From Prorocentrum cordatum (lineage: Eukaryota; Sar; Dinophyceae; Prorocentrales; Prorocentraceae), in contig CAUYUJ010019603.1 in assembly GCA_963575745.1 (NCBI GenBank), positions 96,001 to 160,000 of the forward strand: DNA of 64,000 bases, in the 5' to 3' direction. The position numbers and the translations under genes were made by a program. This document shows, piece after piece, positions 29,993 through 39,948 of the stretch (position 1 is its first letter; each line of letters begins with the position of its first letter). A model generated the notes under the pieces. It did not search any database. It was not told the DNA's origin and saw only the letters and a list, made by a program, of their open reading frames with translations.

Positions 29993-31230
29993 GTGCTGAG
30001 CTTGCGGCGGAATTTCTTGGTTTGGTTGAGGTCGTAGAAGGCCCGCATCTCGGTGACAATATGATCTTCGACTATGTGGCCGATATGTCCTGCCACGTCG
30101 GATGTCCTGGCCAGGGCAGGGGGTCGCACTGGTAGCTTGATCTGCGCACGGTCGAGAGGGTGTGCATGACTTGGAGTAGGCGGACCTTCGGCATAGATGC
30201 CTGGTGGCATGCAGTAGCCGTCTTTGTACAGGTCAACCGTCTCTTTGACCGTCTCCTGTGACCTTTGTCCCAGCGTGGCGCCGCCCACCTTCGACCAACC
30301 ATTGTGTAACATCTTCCACTCTACGTCCAGCACGTGAGTGGCGAGGTCCGTCGGAGGACACTTGCGGTGTCCACCAAGAATTGTTGCGTTTAGATGATCA
30401 GGTCGTGTACGGATGTTATCCTGGACCACAGTGTTCCGCGTGAACAAGCTGGACATCATGCACATGGCCTTCGTCGACGACATCCATGGTGCAGCTGTCC
30501 CCGTATTGTACTCGCAGTGGGCGTCGCCGCCGACGCGGCCCATCTTGTTGCCGATGTCCCCAGTCACGTCCATGGACGCGGCGCGGGTGGTCTCGACGAG
30601 GGCGGTGTCGTCTGGCACGCGCAGGTGGTACTCGGCGCTGTTGTCCAGGCGGAGCTGGTGCAGGAAGATGAATCCGTCGTCATCTCCACGAAGGCGGCCT
30701 GTTTGACCGTGGAACGCAAATCCCACGCGGTCATTTTCATCGGCCTCGGGATTGTGGCGGGCATCACCACCGACGGCCCAGCCCACGAGGTGGAGGGGTG
30801 GAACCTGATGCATGTCTGGAAGGGGGAAGTCGGGGGTAGAACCGATCCCCTGGACATTAGTCTCGCGCGCTGCGAGCAAGATGCTGGTAAGCGTAGTTGC
30901 TCGAGTCGGAAACCAGCTGCGGGAGGAACGTGATCGTACCACGAGGGTCCGAGATCTGTCGGGACTAAGGGGTGACGACGAGGGATGACCAGAGCGTCTA
31001 CCATGTGGCGAACGGGCCCGTGCACGAGGTTGGCGTGAGTCGCTAGCCGCGGCAGGGGCACCGATATGGTATGAACGCGCATGTAGTCCCTCGTGGTCAT
31101 ATTGTCCCACGCAAAGTTTCCCGCATTTCGTGCCTGGCTCCCCCCGACGCTCCTTGTCAGTAAGCAGTATCTCGCACCGTTCCTGACATCCATCCAGTTT
31201 TGGGGGGCTCGGCAATGTGTGGTAAACCAT
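29851..31230 (-). CDS. first post-pol ORF, 459 aa, start overlaps pol stop
   Basis: The ATG at 31230 overlaps the TGA of pol (31230-31232) as TGATG, an arrangement that allows termination-reinitiation. The N-terminus has a cluster of Cys and His (CQERCEILL ... CGKLCVGQYDHEGLH) that may bind zinc. It is followed by an Arg/Ser-rich stretch and a long region of mixed composition. Residues after about 300 look globular (HVLDVEWKMLHNGW, SQETVKETVDLYKDGYC), ending EMRAFYDLNQTKKFRRKLS. No known domain or transmembrane helix is seen. Frame changes within it are possible because the middle is very GC-rich. Confidence 0.45.
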   Translation of the reverse strand: MVYHTLPSPPKLDGCQERCEILLTDKERRGEPGTKCGKLCVGQYDHEGLHARSYHIGAPAAASDSRQPRARARSPHGRRSGHPSSSPLSPDRSRTLVVRSRSSRSWFPTRATTLTSILLAARETNVQGIGSTPDFPLPDMHQVPPLHLVGWAVGGDARHNPEADENDRVGFAFHGQTGRLRGDDDGFIFLHQLRLDNSAEYHLRVPDDTALVETTRAASMDVTGDIGNKMGRVGGDAHCEYNTGTAAPWMSSTKAMCMMSSLFTRNTVVQDNIRTRPDHLNATILGGHRKCPPTDLATHVLDVEWKMLHNGWSKVGGATLGQRSQETVKETVDLYKDGYCMPPGIYAEGPPTPSHAHPLDRAQIKLPVRPPALARTSDVAGHIGHIVEDHIVTEMRAFYDLNQTKKFRRKLSTWLTNRGGFGGSVRGPGRWQHLLITLTAGKPIRISASRNGSPTRRAA

Positions 31231-32202
31231 CAGGCCTTCTGGGCCCTCTCAACGGCCTCCACGGATTCCTCGGAGCGCACTGTATAAGGGGTAGTAGGGA
31301 ACATGAGCGATAGTTCCAATTGATCCCTCCAGAGAGCTGCTTTCTTAGGCTCAAGATGTTTAGTCATCATATCTGCGTTTTGTTCTTTAGTACCTCACAT
31401 ATCCAATCCAAATTAATACGATGAGTGCGATGAAATTGACGAAGTGCTGGTGTACGTCCTTTTTGGACAGTCTTGATCACGGCCTGGTTGTCTTCCAGGA
31501 CGATGAGATCCACTTTCGGAGAGCTGCTCTTCTGAGCAGGCTCTGGGTCCACGTGTAACACAATACCCTCGTGGGAAATCGTACGCCTCTCTGGAGTCGT
31601 AAGTACCTCAGACTGCAGCGGTAGCTGCCTACGGCTAGGAGAAGACCCCCTTGCAGGGGGCGCCTTACGAGGCGATGTCTTGAGCCTCGTCGTTTTGGCG
31701 GCCAGGGTCGGACATGTTGTCGGAGCGACACGTCCCAGGCAGCCTAGGCAGTTGTTCTTCTCTTTGTAAGTGCTGGCAACCTCCACCGCGGCCTCCCAAA
31801 AGGAAAGCAGTGAAGTCCCTCGAGTCGTAGTGCCGAGTCAAGATCAACGATCTCGGACTCTGTGGAAGAGTGCGAAACGACCGTCTGTTTCTTGCACGCA
31901 GCATTGACGGGGAAGAACGTATTGGGTCCAACGAGCGCCGCGAAGACGCCAGTTGTGGACTTAGAGGAAGTAACGCAGTCGGCAAGCGAGGCGTCGGTGA
32001 AGAGCATGATTGACAGTTGGTCCGGAGTGTCACCGATCCATCCATGTAGACAATGGGTACGAGTCGTCTTGAGGTAGCATATCAGCCGATGAAGGCGTTT
32101 ATCACACGTAGTACTCCACTTGGTAATCTCTCTGGCTAACATGCATACTGGATGCAAAATATCGAAACGACAACAACGTGCCAGATAAAGAATCTTCATC
32201 AA
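31230..32202 (-). pseudogene. RNase H domain and C-terminus of Copia pol (frameshifted)
   Basis: The frame 31744-32202 carries LMKILYLARCCRFDILHPV, then FTDASLAD with the first catalytic Asp, and KKQTVVSHSSTESEIV with the catalytic Glu and the usual SSTEAE-like block. After a frame change near 31800, 31367-31786 reads LIVLEDNQAVIKTVQKG and RTHRINLDWI, the last RNase H part. After another change near 31388, QNADMMTKHLEPKKA is the typical C-terminal ADIxTK block. The reading ends at the TGA at 31230-31232. RNase H removes the RNA strand during reverse transcription. Two indels break it here. Confidence 0.8.
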
Positions 32203-33671
32203 TACACTCGCCGCGTCCTGGCCGAGGATGCCCTCGTCGGAATAATCAGACTCGGTAAAACATGTGTCCTCGATGCCGGGAGTCTCTGCGGCGGGTAGGT
32301 CGTCGTAAGTGACTGTCGTGGATTGCGACGCATCAGTAGGTCTTTCGACCGACCCGGGCTGGATGATCGTGACCGAGCGTTAAGCACGCTAGTGGGTCTC
32401 GCGACCGACCCGGATGAGCTAGGCGATTTGGATCGCGAAGCCCTCGGGGAGTCGGACCGTTTTCGGCGTGAGCCTGGCGCTTGGGTACGCTTGGAGGCGC
32501 ACTCTAAGTAACGTTCTATACATTGGTCAGTGAAGCCAAGCATATCATGTCGTATACCACGAACTTGTTTAGCTGTCTGATAGTCTTTCTCGCTGTGGGT
32601 AGGCAACATTGGTCGAATGGTAGCCATTCGCTTGTCGAAGACGTTCTGGGGGACGTCATGAGCCTGTTGTCCACAGCCGAGGTACTGAGAATACGGGGTG
32701 GGCGGGTCTAGGTCAATGCCGCTTTTGCGGATCAGATCCCAGCCAGCATGTAGATTGGTGGCCGGCCCTGCAAGTTTGAAGTCGTCCACGTATACTGAAA
32801 GTATCAAGCCTAGTTTGTTGTGTCTCCACACGCATTCCCATCCTGGGATAGGCTCGAATCCAGCGCTTCCCAGGCACGTGCTACACTTGCGCTCCCAGAA
32901 CACGCCTGCCAAAAGGTGTCCGTAAAGTGCCAATCGTAGTCGGCACACGGGATTCCTGTATTTAGCCCAGGATGCAGGTTGACGCCATTTGGGTAGAGTA
33001 ATACAAGTATCGACTGGGTCAATTCGACCATCTCCGTATCTTAAGGCCTGAGTGTATGCGCCTGGCGCATCACTCTGCTCGCCTCCATAATTTGGCAATA
33101 ACGCGGTGGCGTCACACAGCTTAGAAGTTTCAATGTGTGACGCGCTAGACGCCGCGTCGGCGAAGATGGCGGCCAAGCCAGTCTCGTCTTTGCCAGTGTT
33201 GCCCTGAACCACCACGCGGCCCTTGAACTTGCGTAGTTCCGGAGGCAGTTCCTCATGTTTCACAGAAGATAGCTCTAGAATGTTGAAGAAGTGAACCTTC
33301 TTCCCTGTGCGAATCGCCTCGGACTCCACCTCTTCTTTTTCAGCAACAGTCTCTATCATCCATGTGTGCTTCTTCTCGTGGCGTTCGTATTCTCTGCGTA
33401 GGGCCTCCTGTGCTCGTGGCTCTGCGGCAACCTCACGTTTGTTCAGATTTCGGGTAACGAGGGCTGGGCCTGCCCATGGTGACTCAGGAAGCTTCTTTCT
33501 GTGTGCCGGTGTGTTGGTGGGTCCACGTGGCATAGTGGGTACTGCTACCGACGGGGTGAACTTGCGGGTCAGCGGGTTCGCAGTCCCGAAATCGTGCCCC
33601 TCACTGTCGATGATCACCAGAGTGCGCGCGACTCCAGCAGGCGATGGTGAGGGTTGGCGGTAGTACAACAC
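32199..33671 (-). pseudogene. reverse transcriptase domain of Copia pol
   Basis: A 490-residue frame. The KFKGRVVVQGNTGKDETG segment, LRLALYGHLLAGVFWE and SVYVDDFKLAG are the usual Copia RT landmarks; the YVDD catalytic motif is at residues 294-297 (32781-32792). The first catalytic Asp region is less clear (QSDAPGAYTQA where D-x-x-x-A-Y is usual). After residue 400 the frame runs into a Ser/Arg-rich linker and then leaves the pol frame near 32260, because RNase H lies in another frame. The 5' end overlaps the integrase frame by 58 bases, again through a frame change. It makes cDNA from the element RNA in virus-like particles. Called pseudogene because it depends on frame jumps on both sides. 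Confidence 0.85.
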
Positions 33672-36600
33672 AGTGGTGATGTCACGTGGTCCGCCAGGCA
33701 GTTTGCATATATAATCTCCTTGTTAGTCACGCCCTTGACGTCCTCGTCTCGAATGACAGCTCCGCTGTCCATATCGTAGGTAATGCGGCTTTCCACGGTA
33801 TTCCATGTAGGTCCACCAGCCGTAGTTGTGCGAAAGAGTTTAGCTTGTTTGTCCTGCCAGGTCCACACCCGAAGGGCAGCTCGCCCACGTGTCTCGCGAG
33901 CTTGTTTTATGTCTTCTGCATGCTCGATCTCTTTCTTTTGTGGTCCTCGGGATAAAGTTTTCCAGTGTTCGGGAAGGGTGTGGTCTGGGCGCGTAGTAGC
34001 CTGTGCACGTGTCTCACGACCGCGGACCACCATTTTGCCATCCGGTAACATCTTGGGGAGCCCGTAGAACCGAACTAGGCCGGTCCATGGCTCACTAAGT
34101 TCTCGGTGGCCTGCGGCACTAACACCGTCCCAAACGTCGCGGAAGACACCTTCGCCCTCGAAGGTAGAATTCGTCTCAAAGTCCCACGTTGCATCGAGCT
34201 GATCGACGGGGACAGGGATGTTCATCACATCGTCTGTCGGTCTGAATAATTTCTTTCGCGGAGTGCGGATATGCCGGATGATGCAGTATCCGCGCTGCTC
34301 CCAGTAATCGGGCTCTGGCGCTGGTGCAGCGACATCAGGAGCCGATGGATGAGTAGCAGCAGGATTGTCGTCCGGCGGTAACATAGAGGGGTCATCCCAC
34401 TCTGTCGGGTAGGCAAGCGGGAGGTCAGGCATGGGTTTGTCGCCCAAGGGACGAGAAGTAGCTGCCTTGACCTCGTCGTGTGCCTCTGGGTTGTGGTGTC
34501 GCAGAGTACAGTCCTTTACAGGGAAGGTGAACTTGCCGTCCGGGATGATAATGACCTTGACTCTGTGTACGTGACACAGGTCGCCGTCAGGGTTCTTGGC
34601 GTATGTAGCCGTGTCCAAGACGAGATAATCACCAGACCAACGTCCACCTGAGTGTAGATGGTAACCCATGAACAACCCTTCCCGAGTATTGTCCTGCAAC
34701 TTTGCTGTCTCGTTGTTGATCTCGGGATTGAAGCATTTCCAAAAAGGTCGAGCACCGAATGGTATGCAGTGCCCGGGAAAACTTTCACCACATCGGATTT
34801 CATGTGCTGTCTTGTCTGCGTGCTCATCGCTTAGGGCGGCAACGCCCGTGGATGTGTCCACAAAGTCGTGTCCACAGCAAAAGGCCTGCATGGTCTCCTT
34901 CCACCGCTCGTGTCGCAGCCCGGACATATGTAACACAGCTCTAGTACCCAGGATGACGATCTTGACAATGCGCCCCATCAATCCATTCGTCTGTGGACGA
35001 TGAGGAGTGCTAGTGTCGTGTCTCCATCCCAGCTGACGGCATGCCTTCAGAAGCTCTCCTGAATTATCTGTATAGATGTGCTTGACCTCATCGTTTGCGG
35101 CGATGAATTGCTGAAAGGATGCCTTCGTTGTAGCTGCGTCTTTGTGCGTGGCTGGGTATGCCATGAAGATGCCGGTGTATCTGTCGAGGACGACGAGTGC
35201 ATACTTGTCACCGTGTTTATCAGCGGCATCGTCCTTGGCTAAGACGACGTGGTCGGCAGTTAGCGCTTCCCCGAACTTCTTCGGAGCAAAAACCTCGTAG
35301 GCTGTGTCCTCGTCCGTGGGGGCTGCCGGTGGATGTGGTTTGCGCTGTCGTCTGCACGGGGCGTTCTGCGCCATGGTGCGAGAGCAAATCTCGCAGTCTG
35401 GGTGTTTCGGACTGTGGGTCATGTAGTGCGTAGGATCGACGGGCTTCTTTTGTCGGTTTGGAAGAACACGGTCGCCATCGGAGCGTGCCTCATCGAGCGT
35501 CGCCGCCGGCCGATCCTCGATGCATGTCGACGTAGTGTCGGCCATATCTGCTTGAGCCGTGCCTGGGATGTTCCCGCAGGTCTTTGTAGGCCCCCCGCAT
35601 GTGCCAGGAGAGCGCTGCTGCGGAGGCGTAAACGAGTCGCAGTGCGAAACTTTGACTTCTCTCTTGGGGCAGGTCTCGTGGTGGGGCTGTGGCTCAGATG
35701 TTGGTGGGGACTGCGCTGGGTCCTTGCAGCGCCAGCATCTGTCGTGGCAGCGTGGAGGAGAACGCTTGCGCCGACGACGTCTTGGTGCTGATGAGGTGCA
35801 CAATCGTGGTGGTGGTATCTTCACAAGATCGTCGAGGCGTAGTTCTGGAACTCTGCTATTGACGGGAGCTTTGTACCACTGGCTCCCCGGATCCTGTAGC
35901 ATGTAACCCAGGTCGGGGTCCCAAAGTTGCCGGGAGCCATCAACTTCGATTAACTGTCCCACTGATAATAACGATGGACAAGCTGGCAAGGCAAGAGCTG
36001 AACTCCGTAAGCCTACCTCTGGTAGTTGGATGTCGTAGTGCTCGTTGACAGTGCGATCACCATTGGCTGTTTCCAGAATATGTTCCTCGCGAATAGCTAT
36101 GCGATCATATTCGGTCTGCGTGAGTTCGTTCTTATCCTGAATATGGTGCGCAGATCCACTGTCGAGAACCCAGGAACGTGTCAGGGCGGCTGTCGATTGT
36201 GGAGGGTCGACAGTCGGTGTCGCCACTGACTCCTGGTTCGTCTCGGAGGACTCTGTGGTAGAGTCGTCAGAACCTGTAATCGCAGTGGGTGTTGCCACCG
36301 ACACTGCGTCGCGTCGGTAGTCGTGTAGGTCCTGATGCCATGATTTGGCCTCCCGTTGACAACGTTGTAGGGCTTCTGCGCTCTGTTTCCACCACCATTG
36401 CGGTAGTGGATCTGGTACCTTGACGATATCGCCCTCGTTTGGCTTGTCGATCCACTTGTCGAGAGTGGTCTTGCCAGACGCGATGTACGGGAAGTATTCC
36501 ACGTTGTGTGTCGAAACGTATCCGACGTCGTGATTTGAGAGGTGCTGTCTTGGCCATGTGCACGGCCATAAGAGTCTTGTCACGTATGGCGTAACTACGG

Positions 36601-36754
36601 TCGGAGCGGCGTGGGCGGCGATTGATAGCAGGAGAGCGTGCTCGAAACCTAGGGGAGCCACGGGATGAACTGCGGCTCGTGGAACGGCGGTCACGTCCTC
36701 TGTCACTGCCGTATGATCTGTCGCGGCCCCGTGGGCCGCCACGTCCTTCGCCAC
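33614..36754 (-). pseudogene. protease and integrase part of Copia pol, integrase Glu lost
   Basis: A 1046-residue frame. WVLDSGSAHHI (DSG at residues 198-200, 36155-36163) is the aspartic protease. HYMTHSPKHPDCEICSR is the zinc-binding part of integrase. The core has TADHVVL and YTDNSGEL (second Asp at 563), then HRPQTNGLMGRIVK, where the catalytic Glu of the usual NGxAER block is Gly 594 (GGG at 34973-34975, one base from GAG). GGRWSGDYLVLDTATY follows, a block I recall from dinoflagellate Copia integrases. The frame starts in sequence that belongs to the RS-rich gag end, so its first 60 or so residues are not native. It ends in a frame change into RT near 33675. Confidence 0.88.
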
Positions 36755-36789
36755 GCCCGTCTCTTCCTCGGGAAGATGATCTTGATGAT

Positions 36790-37341
36790 CTATTGTATCG
36801 ACCTCTCGACTGACTGCGAGAGTCGGTGAATTTTGCTGGAGGATGATCGAGAGCGGTCGTATTGGCGTTTGTGGTCACGTCGGTTGCATGAGCCCCCCGC
36901 ATTCCGAACCCCCCCGCGTTGTGGAGAGCGTCTGCTCCCTGAGCCGCGGGATGGTGGTCGGCCACGGCTGTCCTGACTGGAAGGCCGTGGACGGCTGGGG
37001 CTCCTATCAGGTGTCTTCGTACCAGCTGCGAGGTGAGCATACTTGCACTTGTCACCCTTGTGGTACTTGTTTTGGACGAAGAAGCTACACTGCGCCATAT
37101 GCGGGAAGTTGCGCTTATCACCACGTGCGCATGTACTGCGCTTGGCGAATTCGAAGCAGAACGGCTTCGACCCTGGCTTTTTGGAACTCGCAGGGGCTGA
37201 TACGCTGCGGCGAGCGTTGCCGCCAGCGTTGGATGCTCGGGAAGATCTGCCGCCCCTCCCATCCCTGGAGTAGGTATGCAAAGCCTTGCAACGGTCACCA
37301 CCCCGACAATTGCCTTTCTTCCAGGCTGCGCAGATGTTCAC
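36790..37341 (-). pseudogene. gag nucleocapsid region with CCCH zinc fingers and RS-rich tail
   Basis: CAAWKKGNCRGGDRCKALH is a perfect C-x7-C-x5-C-x3-H finger. A second, CFEFAKRSTC...H, has Arg in place of the third Cys. A third, CSFFVQNKYHKGDKCKYAH, has His near the second Cys position. CCCH fingers bind RNA; here they occupy the place of the CCHC knuckle usual in Copia gag. Just upstream (37342-37440) a clean reading EIEQLEKNQNKLRHEYDNRS shows a coiled coil leading straight into the first finger. Arg/Ser-rich repeats follow and continue in another frame (about 36600-36860), so at least one indel is present. Confidence 0.75.
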
Positions 37342-37435
37342 CTGAGAACGGTTGTCGTACTCGTGCCTTAGCTTGTTTTGATTCTTCTCGAGTTGTTCTA
37401 TCTCCAGAACGTCAAGAACGCGTTGTCGACGCCAA

Positions 37436-38053
37436 TCATAGGTACGATTTTGGGTCGCTTATCTTCATGCGTCGATGCTCATACATGTCCTGTTTCATCC
37501 AGGCATGTCGGCGAATCTGAATGCGAACTAAAGATTCTAGAATCTTGGGGTCGGGTGCCTCTCGGCAATCCAACAATAAAGCGTCCCACTCTGTAACAAG
37601 TCGTTGCAAGTCTTCATCTCTCATCCTCAATTCTTTGAGGCGCTCAAAATCATGTAGGTCGTCATCAACCTCTGTCACTTTGCAGGATTGCAGGATGTGC
37701 CAGTAAATCTGGCGTCCTTTCATCATTCGTCCTGCTTTGTGTTCTCTGGCTTCGATGAGCCTGATCTGGTAGCGCAGATCGGAGGACAATTTGTCGCTGA
37801 GAGCAAGGAGTAGTAGTATTGACCGAATCCGCAGATAGTGGTTGTGAGGATATCGGTACACCGTCGGCAGTTGGTTCTGTGCGCGCGGGGGACACGTGGC
37901 GTGTCTGTGCGGAAGCAGCCGCGGAGGCTGCTCCTGGTGACGTACGTCTTTGTTGTCCTGCAGAAGCGTGTGGTGCTTCTGCGGACGCTGCCGTCGGCCT
38001 GGGTAGGCCTGGCGAAGGCTGACGGTGAAGTGTAGTGTCGTTGGTGTGGTCAA
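37436..38053 (-). pseudogene. gag capsid-like region
   Basis: Residues from about 85 onward look native: LSSDLRYQIRLIEAREHK, RQIYWHILQSCK, HDFERLKELRMRDEDLQRL and VTEWDALLLDCREAPDPKIL. This helix-rich stretch is of the type that forms the Copia capsid domain. The upstream 80 residues are Pro/Arg/His-rich and overlap the better-looking coiled-coil frame, so the true reading enters from that frame near 37815. The stop at 37436 is a frame change; the next frame carries on without a gap into the zinc-finger region. Confidence 0.65.
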
Positions 38054-39161
38054 TCAATAGATTCGTCCAGTTCGTCATGCCCTCGTGTATTTGATCCACC
38101 TTTTGGCATGCGCAATCGTCGGTGTCCCGAGAGCGTTGGGAATGCCGATCAAGGCGTTGCTCGTAGGCTCGGAGACGGGCGTTTTGTGCCTCCATTTCAC
38201 TTTCCAGACGTGTGAGGCACTCCCCAACACGTACTTTTTCAACATCTCTGTCCCGAAGGGCCTGGGAGAGCTCAGACTGCGCGTGGTCCGCTGCCGTCTT
38301 AACTTCCTGCAACCTGTCAGTGAAAAGGGCGAAATCGTAACCCGTAGGAGGAGATCCCAGCTGGCCAGTCGGGGCTCGTCCGACACGCAACTCTGCCAGG
38401 GCGTCCTGTACACCAGGTAAACGCTGCTCGATCACAGAGACCCGGTTAGTGAGGGGCTGCACGACAGCGTCGGTCGCATCAAGCCGTTGAGCGATGACTC
38501 TCTCAGTCTTTTGCAACGTGCCGATCAGGGTCGACGAGTTGGTACTCGCTTCAGCACGAAGCGTTGCCGTAGTGTGGTCCATGTTTGATCGAAGACCATT
38601 GATTTGGGACTGGACGTCGCCGAGGTCGTGCGCCTCGGATGGGGGCGGTCGATTTCGGAGCTGGTCGTGGATCTCATCGTGTAGGATCCTGACCGCTGAA
38701 ACGCCTGTGTCGCGGACGACCACAAGCTGTTGCTCCATCTGCACAAGGTAGTTGCGCAGGTGCTCGACCGTCGCAGACCGTTCACCTGAGTATGACATCT
38801 CACGGTCAACCTGAAACTGCAGCTCTCCTAAGATACGACGATCTTCAGCGTTCCTGGAATCTATGATCGTTAAGGCGCCGTCGAAATCTTGGCGTGGAGC
38901 AGCAGTGTTGGCAGCGTTCGTATGAACGCTTTGCACTAGTCCAGAGTACTGCCTGGACATGGTGGTCTCAACCTGGTCTCGCCGCTCAGCAAGTTCACCT
39001 GCAGCGTGCGTGGCCGCCGGCAGGTCGTCTGAGAGTGAGAGGTGAGGAGCGTCTGCTCCCTGGTGCACCCTCTCGCGAGGAGTGCTGGGCCTCTGGGAGG
39101 CCGCGCGCAGGTTCGACCTGGTCTCGTCGTAGGGGCCTGCGGCCTCGCGACGGTTACGCAT
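37665..39161 (-). pseudogene. gag N-terminal coiled-coil region, 498 aa
   Basis: Starts at an ATG, but the native reading probably enters from the preceding frame across a (CA)n run at 39183-39197. Long heptad-rich stretches (LTRLESEMEAQNARLRAYEQ, TAADHAQSELSQALRD) indicate a coiled coil for self-assembly. A Ser/Ala/Pro linker follows, and the frame loses sense after about 37820, where capsid-like sequence continues in another frame. Such a long coiled-coil extension is not typical of short Copia gag proteins. Confidence 0.6.
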
Positions 39162-39174
39162 GGAGGAGCTGCGG

Positions 39175-39492
39175 CTAGGGCCGTGTGTGTGTGTGTGGTG
39201 TCTGGCGGGATGATGATACCTTGGGATGCTGCGTCTGCGGCTGTGCCGCCACTGGTCTACCGAGCTCCTCGAAGGCGGCTACATGCGCCGACGCTGGAAC
39301 AGTCGCAGGACTGGCTGGGCCACCGCTGTTGTTCCAACGGCGGTTAGCGCGGAAGCGCCCTGGAGTATCGGGACCAGTGGGGCTTGCGCCCGACGCAGTA
39401 GGGATTGCTCCCGACGTAGGAAGAGGAGATGGAGGGTCGAAAGTAGGCGTGTGAAATCCTCTAATGCCTGCTCCTAGTCCTTCTCCTGTCAC
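39175..39492 (-). pseudogene. gag extreme N-terminus, Pro/Thr/Gly-rich
   Basis: A 105-residue low-complexity frame ending in THTHT at a (CA)n microsatellite. A one-base slip there would join it to the coiled-coil frame. The first codon is GTG, so the true start is not established and may lie nearer the LTR. Confidence 0.4.
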
Positions 39493-39744
39493 CCCGTGGG
39501 CGGCGTGGCGGCGAAGTTCAGCAACTAATCGCGCCTCGGGTCCGTCGGAGCTGGGGGGGGGGGTGTATCTGGGACACCCACACGGTCACCTCCAAGGCTC
39601 TCCAACTCATCACCGATCCGTCGCGCCGTCGGAGAGCTCGGACGCGAAGCCTCGAAGGATCCCTTACGGCGCATGCGCCGTCTGGGCTCCATCGAGGCCG
39701 CGAGCGAGATCGCGAAGCAGGTTTCGGTGAATGGTGAGCTGTAA

Positions 39745-39756
39745 AGGCTGATAACC
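39745..39756 (-). promoter_or_regulatory. candidate primer-binding site
   Basis: Directly after the 5' LTR the minus strand reads GGTTATCAGCCT. It resembles the initiator-Met tRNA site of many Copia elements (TGGTATCAGAGC) with an extra T. The tRNA 3' end of this organism is needed to settle it. Confidence 0.4.
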
Positions 39757-39941
39757 TGTGTATGGGGTTGGAGTACAAAGGTACAGAACCCCTGATCCGT
39801 AGGTAGAGGAAAGGAGGGAAAGATGGGGATCTTTTCCTCCTGTGCGATCAACAGTCTGATCGATGCCAATACCTGAGCCCAAACGGCCAGGAGACAGGAT
39901 AGTAAAGAGTATATATGAGGGTATTACACGGGTTCATTTCA
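39757..39941 (-). repeat. 5' LTR, 185 bp
   Basis: TG...CA repeat matching 22563-22747. It is very short for an LTR and should carry the promoter. Confidence 0.93.
39907..39919 (-). promoter_or_regulatory. TATA-like box in the 5' LTR
   Basis: The minus strand reads CTCATATATACTC about 23 bases into the LTR, and it is unchanged in the 3' LTR. Dinoflagellate host promoters are said to lack TATA boxes, so its role is uncertain. Confidence 0.35.
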
Positions 39942-39948
39942 CATTTTT
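39942..39948. repeat. target-site duplication, right copy (CATTTTT)
   Basis: An exact copy of 22556-22562. Confidence 0.85.

Larger units (their letters stand above)
22563..39941 (-). mobile_element. 17.4-kb Ty1/Copia-type LTR retrotransposon with large post-pol cargo
   Basis: The element is bounded by two 185-bp direct repeats (22563-22747 and 39757-39941), each TG...CA, differing at nine positions, and flanked by CATTTTT. On the minus strand the order is 5' LTR, gag with coiled coil and CCCH zinc fingers, protease, integrase, reverse transcriptase, RNase H, then about 8.4 kb of unknown ORFs, a purine tract and the 3' LTR. Integrase before RT defines the Copia order. Gag-pol is spread over many frames and the integrase catalytic Glu is Gly, so this copy cannot move on its own as assembled. 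The size is three times or more that of an ordinary Copia element. Confidence 0.93.
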
